The notes beneath the pieces were generated by a model. It searched no databases. It was not told the origin of the DNA and saw only the letters and a program-made list of their open reading frames with translations. The translations under genes were made by a program, and so were the position numbers. From Bacteroidaceae bacterium (lineage in GTDB: Bacteria > Bacteroidota > Bacteroidia > Bacteroidales > Bacteroidaceae): a stretch of 64,000 nucleotides of DNA. Shown here one piece after another: positions 62,320-64,000 of this stretch (position 1 is its first letter; every line of letters begins with the position of its first letter). Location: positions 21,119 through 85,118 of the forward strand of contig JAFXZK010000100.1 of NCBI GenBank assembly GCA_017541265.1, given 5' to 3'.

Positions 62320-63027
62320 TCAATTATGCACCAAAGTGCCGATGTCTTCGCCGCTGAGGACACGTTTCAGGTTGCCCACGATGTCCATGTTGAAGACGTA
62401 GATGGGCAGGTCGTTCTGCATGCACATGGCAGTGGCGGTGATGTCCATGACTTTCAAGCCGCGCGCGATGACCTCGCTGTAGGTGATGTCGTGGAACTTT
62501 GTGGCTGTCTTGTCCTTCTCCGGGTCGGCGGTGTAGATGCCGTCCACGCGGGTGCCTTTGAGCATTACGTCGGCCTCAATCTCGATGCCGCGCAGCGACG
62601 AGCCTGTGTCGGTGGTGAAGTAGGGGCTGCCTGTGCCGGCACTGAAGATGACCACTTCGCCCTGCTGCATCGCCTCGATGGCTTTCCATTTGTTGTAGAA
62701 CTCGCCGATAGGCTCCATGCGGATGGCGGTCATCACGCGGTTCTTCTGTCCGATGGCACCCAGGGCACTGCTCAGTGCAAGGGAGTTGATGACTGTGGCG
62801 CACATGCCCATCTGGTCGCCCTTCACGCGGTCGAAGCCCTTGCCGGCTCCCGTCAGGCCACGGAAGATGTTGCCGCCGCCGATGACGATGCCTATCTGCA
62901 CGCCCATCGAGGCGGCTTCCTTGATTTGCTCGGCATACTCGTTCAGACGTTTCACGTCGATGCCGTAGCCCTGTTCGCCCATCAGACTTTCGCCCGAGAG
63001 CTTGAGTAGAATGCGGTTGAATCTCAT
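62320..63027 (-). CDS. pyrH: Uridylate kinase
   Basis: 235 residues. UMP kinase makes UDP from UMP for pyrimidine nucleotide supply. Motifs: RILLKLSGESLMG (ATP phosphate loop), IVIGGGNIFRG, GDQMGMCATVINSLAL, FSAGTGSPYFTTDTGSSLRG (acceptor site) and GTRVDGIYTADPEKD. The length is typical of the hexameric bacterial enzyme. It lies 54 bp downstream of birA on the same strand, with an octamer array in the gap; the birA-pyrH order is common in Bacteroidales as I recall. No own promoter was recognised. Confidence 0.97.
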   Translation of the reverse strand: MRFNRILLKLSGESLMGEQGYGIDVKRLNEYAEQIKEAASMGVQIGIVIGGGNIFRGLTGAGKGFDRVKGDQMGMCATVINSLALSSALGAIGQKNRVMTAIRMEPIGEFYNKWKAIEAMQQGEVVIFSAGTGSPYFTTDTGSSLRGIEIEADVMLKGTRVDGIYTADPEKDKTATKFHDITYSEVIARGLKVMDITATAMCMQNDLPIYVFNMDIVGNLKRVLSGEDIGTLVHN

Positions 63028-63057
63028 GATGTCATTTACTATTTTACTGTTTCTTTT

Positions 63058-63094
63058 TTTCGTTATGACGTTATAACGGGATTACGTTACAACG
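63058..63094. repeat. Octamer tandem array (TTATAACG type)
   Basis: Four 8-bp copies (TTATGACG, TTATAACG, GGATTACG, TTACAACG); it overlaps the last codons of birA. Confidence 0.8.
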
Positions 63095-63936
63095 CCTTCA
63101 ATGCCAAATTTCACTTCCTTGAAGGCGTAGCTGCGCCTTTTGCCTTCTGTGTCGCGGAGGATGAGATGTCCCGAAGGCTCCACGTCGATAAGGGTGGCGC
63201 GGAAAGTGCCATCCTTGTCGCTGTAGCTGTGTTCCTCGCCGAAGCGGTAGAGATGGCGCTTGTACTCGGCGTGAAGCAAGTCCAGCCAGTCGGAGTTGTC
63301 TGACCCGTCCGACTTGTCTGACTGGTCTGACTGGTCTGACTTGTCCGACCCGTCTATCATATTAATATAATGTGTAAAGCTCTCCATGAACCGCTCCAGC
63401 ACGAGGTGTCGCTCCACGTCGTGCCCCACGATGTCGGCCAGTGAGCGCGGGTTGGGCGCGTCGCTTAGGAAACGTCGTTGGTTGACATTGATGCCGATGC
63501 CGATGATGGAGCTTCGCACCAACGCGCCCTGCAGGTTGTTCTCGATGAGAATGCCAGCCACCTTGCTGTCGCCATAATAGACGTCATTGGGCCACTTCAC
63601 GGTGAACATTGAACATTGAACATTGAACATTGAACATTGCTTCGCCAGGGCGACGCGAACCGCCAGCGCTGCGGCTTCCGAGAGTGCAAACATCCGCGAG
63701 ACAGGCAGAGCGGAAGGCATCACGCGCAGGCTGAAAAGCAAGTTCTCTCCCTTTGCCGACTCCCAGCGGTTCGTGTCAGCCCCTCTGCCGGCACTCTGGA
63801 ACTCAGCCGTCACGAGCGTCATGCGGCGGTCGTCCGCCATGTCGAGGTGGCGCAAGTAGTTGTTCGTGGAGTCCACATCGTCAAGCTCAATCATTCGAAA
63901 TGTCGGCGAATCGTCTAAGCAGAAATGCTTTTCCAT
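63082..63936 (-). CDS. birA: Biotin-acetyl-CoA-carboxylase ligase with two repeat expansions
   Basis: 284 residues. It attaches biotin to carboxylase carrier proteins via biotinyl-AMP. It has the biotin loop SAGRGADTNRWES (about 48-60), the catalytic KWPNDVYY (114-121), GILIENNLQG and GIGINVNQ, and a C-terminal SH3-like domain (GTFRATLIDVEPSGHLILRD). There is no N-terminal DNA-binding domain, so it is a pure ligase. Two stretches are repeat-derived: residues about 100-112 (CSMFNVQCSMFTV) from a 7-bp array just before KWPND, and 195-216 (DGSDKSDQSDQSDKSDGSDN) from a 9-bp array between the two domains. The promoter TACCTTTG lies 27 bp upstream. Confidence 0.95.
   Translation of the reverse strand: MEKHFCLDDSPTFRMIELDDVDSTNNYLRHLDMADDRRMTLVTAEFQSAGRGADTNRWESAKGENLLFSLRVMPSALPVSRMFALSEAAALAVRVALAKQCSMFNVQCSMFTVKWPNDVYYGDSKVAGILIENNLQGALVRSSIIGIGINVNQRRFLSDAPNPRSLADIVGHDVERHLVLERFMESFTHYINMIDGSDKSDQSDQSDKSDGSDNSDWLDLLHAEYKRHLYRFGEEHSYSDKDGTFRATLIDVEPSGHLILRDTEGKRRSYAFKEVKFGIEGVVT
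63292..63354 (-). repeat. Nonamer array inside birA
   Basis: Seven 9-bp copies (TGACTGGTC, CGACTTGTC, CGACCCGTC types on the plus strand), translated as repeating Ser-Asp-X. Confidence 0.92.
63604..63638 (-). repeat. Heptamer array inside birA
   Basis: Five perfect GAACATT copies on the plus strand. Three copies are 21 bp, giving the 7-residue peptide repeat CSMFNVQ. Confidence 0.95.
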
Positions 63937-63962
63937 TGCTTACTTTCATCAAATGTTCTGTG

Positions 63963-63970
63963 CAAAGGTA
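63963..63970 (-). promoter_or_regulatory. -7 promoter element of birA
   Basis: TACCTTTG on the minus strand followed by CACAG, 27 bp before the birA ATG. Confidence 0.8.
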
Positions 63971-64000
63971 CAACATTTAAGTGAAAAGTGAAAAGTGAAA

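Overview
The window reads as a chromosomal segment of a Bacteroidales bacterium, most likely Prevotellaceae. The grounds are promoters of the TAnnTTTG type upstream of most transcription units, almost no Shine-Dalgarno sites, a fused SecDF, a HU / smalltalk / P5-like gene module, BspA-type leucine-rich repeats, GLUG-repeat surface proteins, and a recurrent C-terminal tail of the form GQRxxKxQKGIxIVNGKK. No rRNA, tRNA, CRISPR array, integrase or transposase was seen.

Layout. 1-5400 (minus): guaB, two SurA/PpiC-type chaperones and the start of an OstA/LptA-like protein that runs off the left edge. 5716-8730 (plus): a membrane polyferredoxin that looks like a NapH-NapG fusion, then a Tat-exported iron-sulphur aldo/keto reductase. 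8783-12396: a GH92 mannosidase (minus), a small exported protein and a CPBP protease (plus). 12606-21045 (plus): an envelope cluster of a 1592-residue coiled-coil lipoprotein, an OmpA-type porin, a secreted tail-bearing protein and a beta-barrel. 21091-22792 (minus): smalltalk peptide, P5-like protein, HU-like protein and HU. 23011-34926 (plus): rhomboid protease, endonuclease/exonuclease/phosphatase (EEP) protein, SecDF, exported protein, serine acetyltransferase, rRNA methyltransferase, dipeptidyl peptidase IV. 34971-40101 (plus): a membrane-anchored AraC regulator with an extracytoplasmic kelch-like sensor, next to an exported GLUG/LRR/kelch protein carrying a related propeller. 40317-49124: purD, a DUF6427-like membrane protein, a fasciclin lipoprotein (minus), three glycosyltransferases and rnhB. 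49162-62097 (plus): an EEP-GLUG protein, an EEP homologue that has lost its catalytic residues, a 49-residue ORF and two giant GLUG proteins. 62320-63936 (minus): birA and pyrH.

The most unusual content is repetitive DNA that gene calling does not explain. (1) A roughly 35-bp GC-rich palindromic element occurs eight times inside coding genes, always in the same orientation and the same reading frame, including in purD and rnhB. (2) Six intergenic arrays have exactly 22-bp period, internal dyads and locus-specific sequence. (3) A roughly 110-bp element with four small hairpins occurs twice in inverted orientation. (4) Many 7-, 8- and 9-bp tandem arrays sit at gene ends, and some have expanded in frame inside genes (birA twice, DUF6427, a glycosyltransferase). 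The most interesting protein system is the kelch-sensor / kelch-effector pair at 34971-40101.

All calls come from reading the sequence and from recalled family knowledge; no database search was run.
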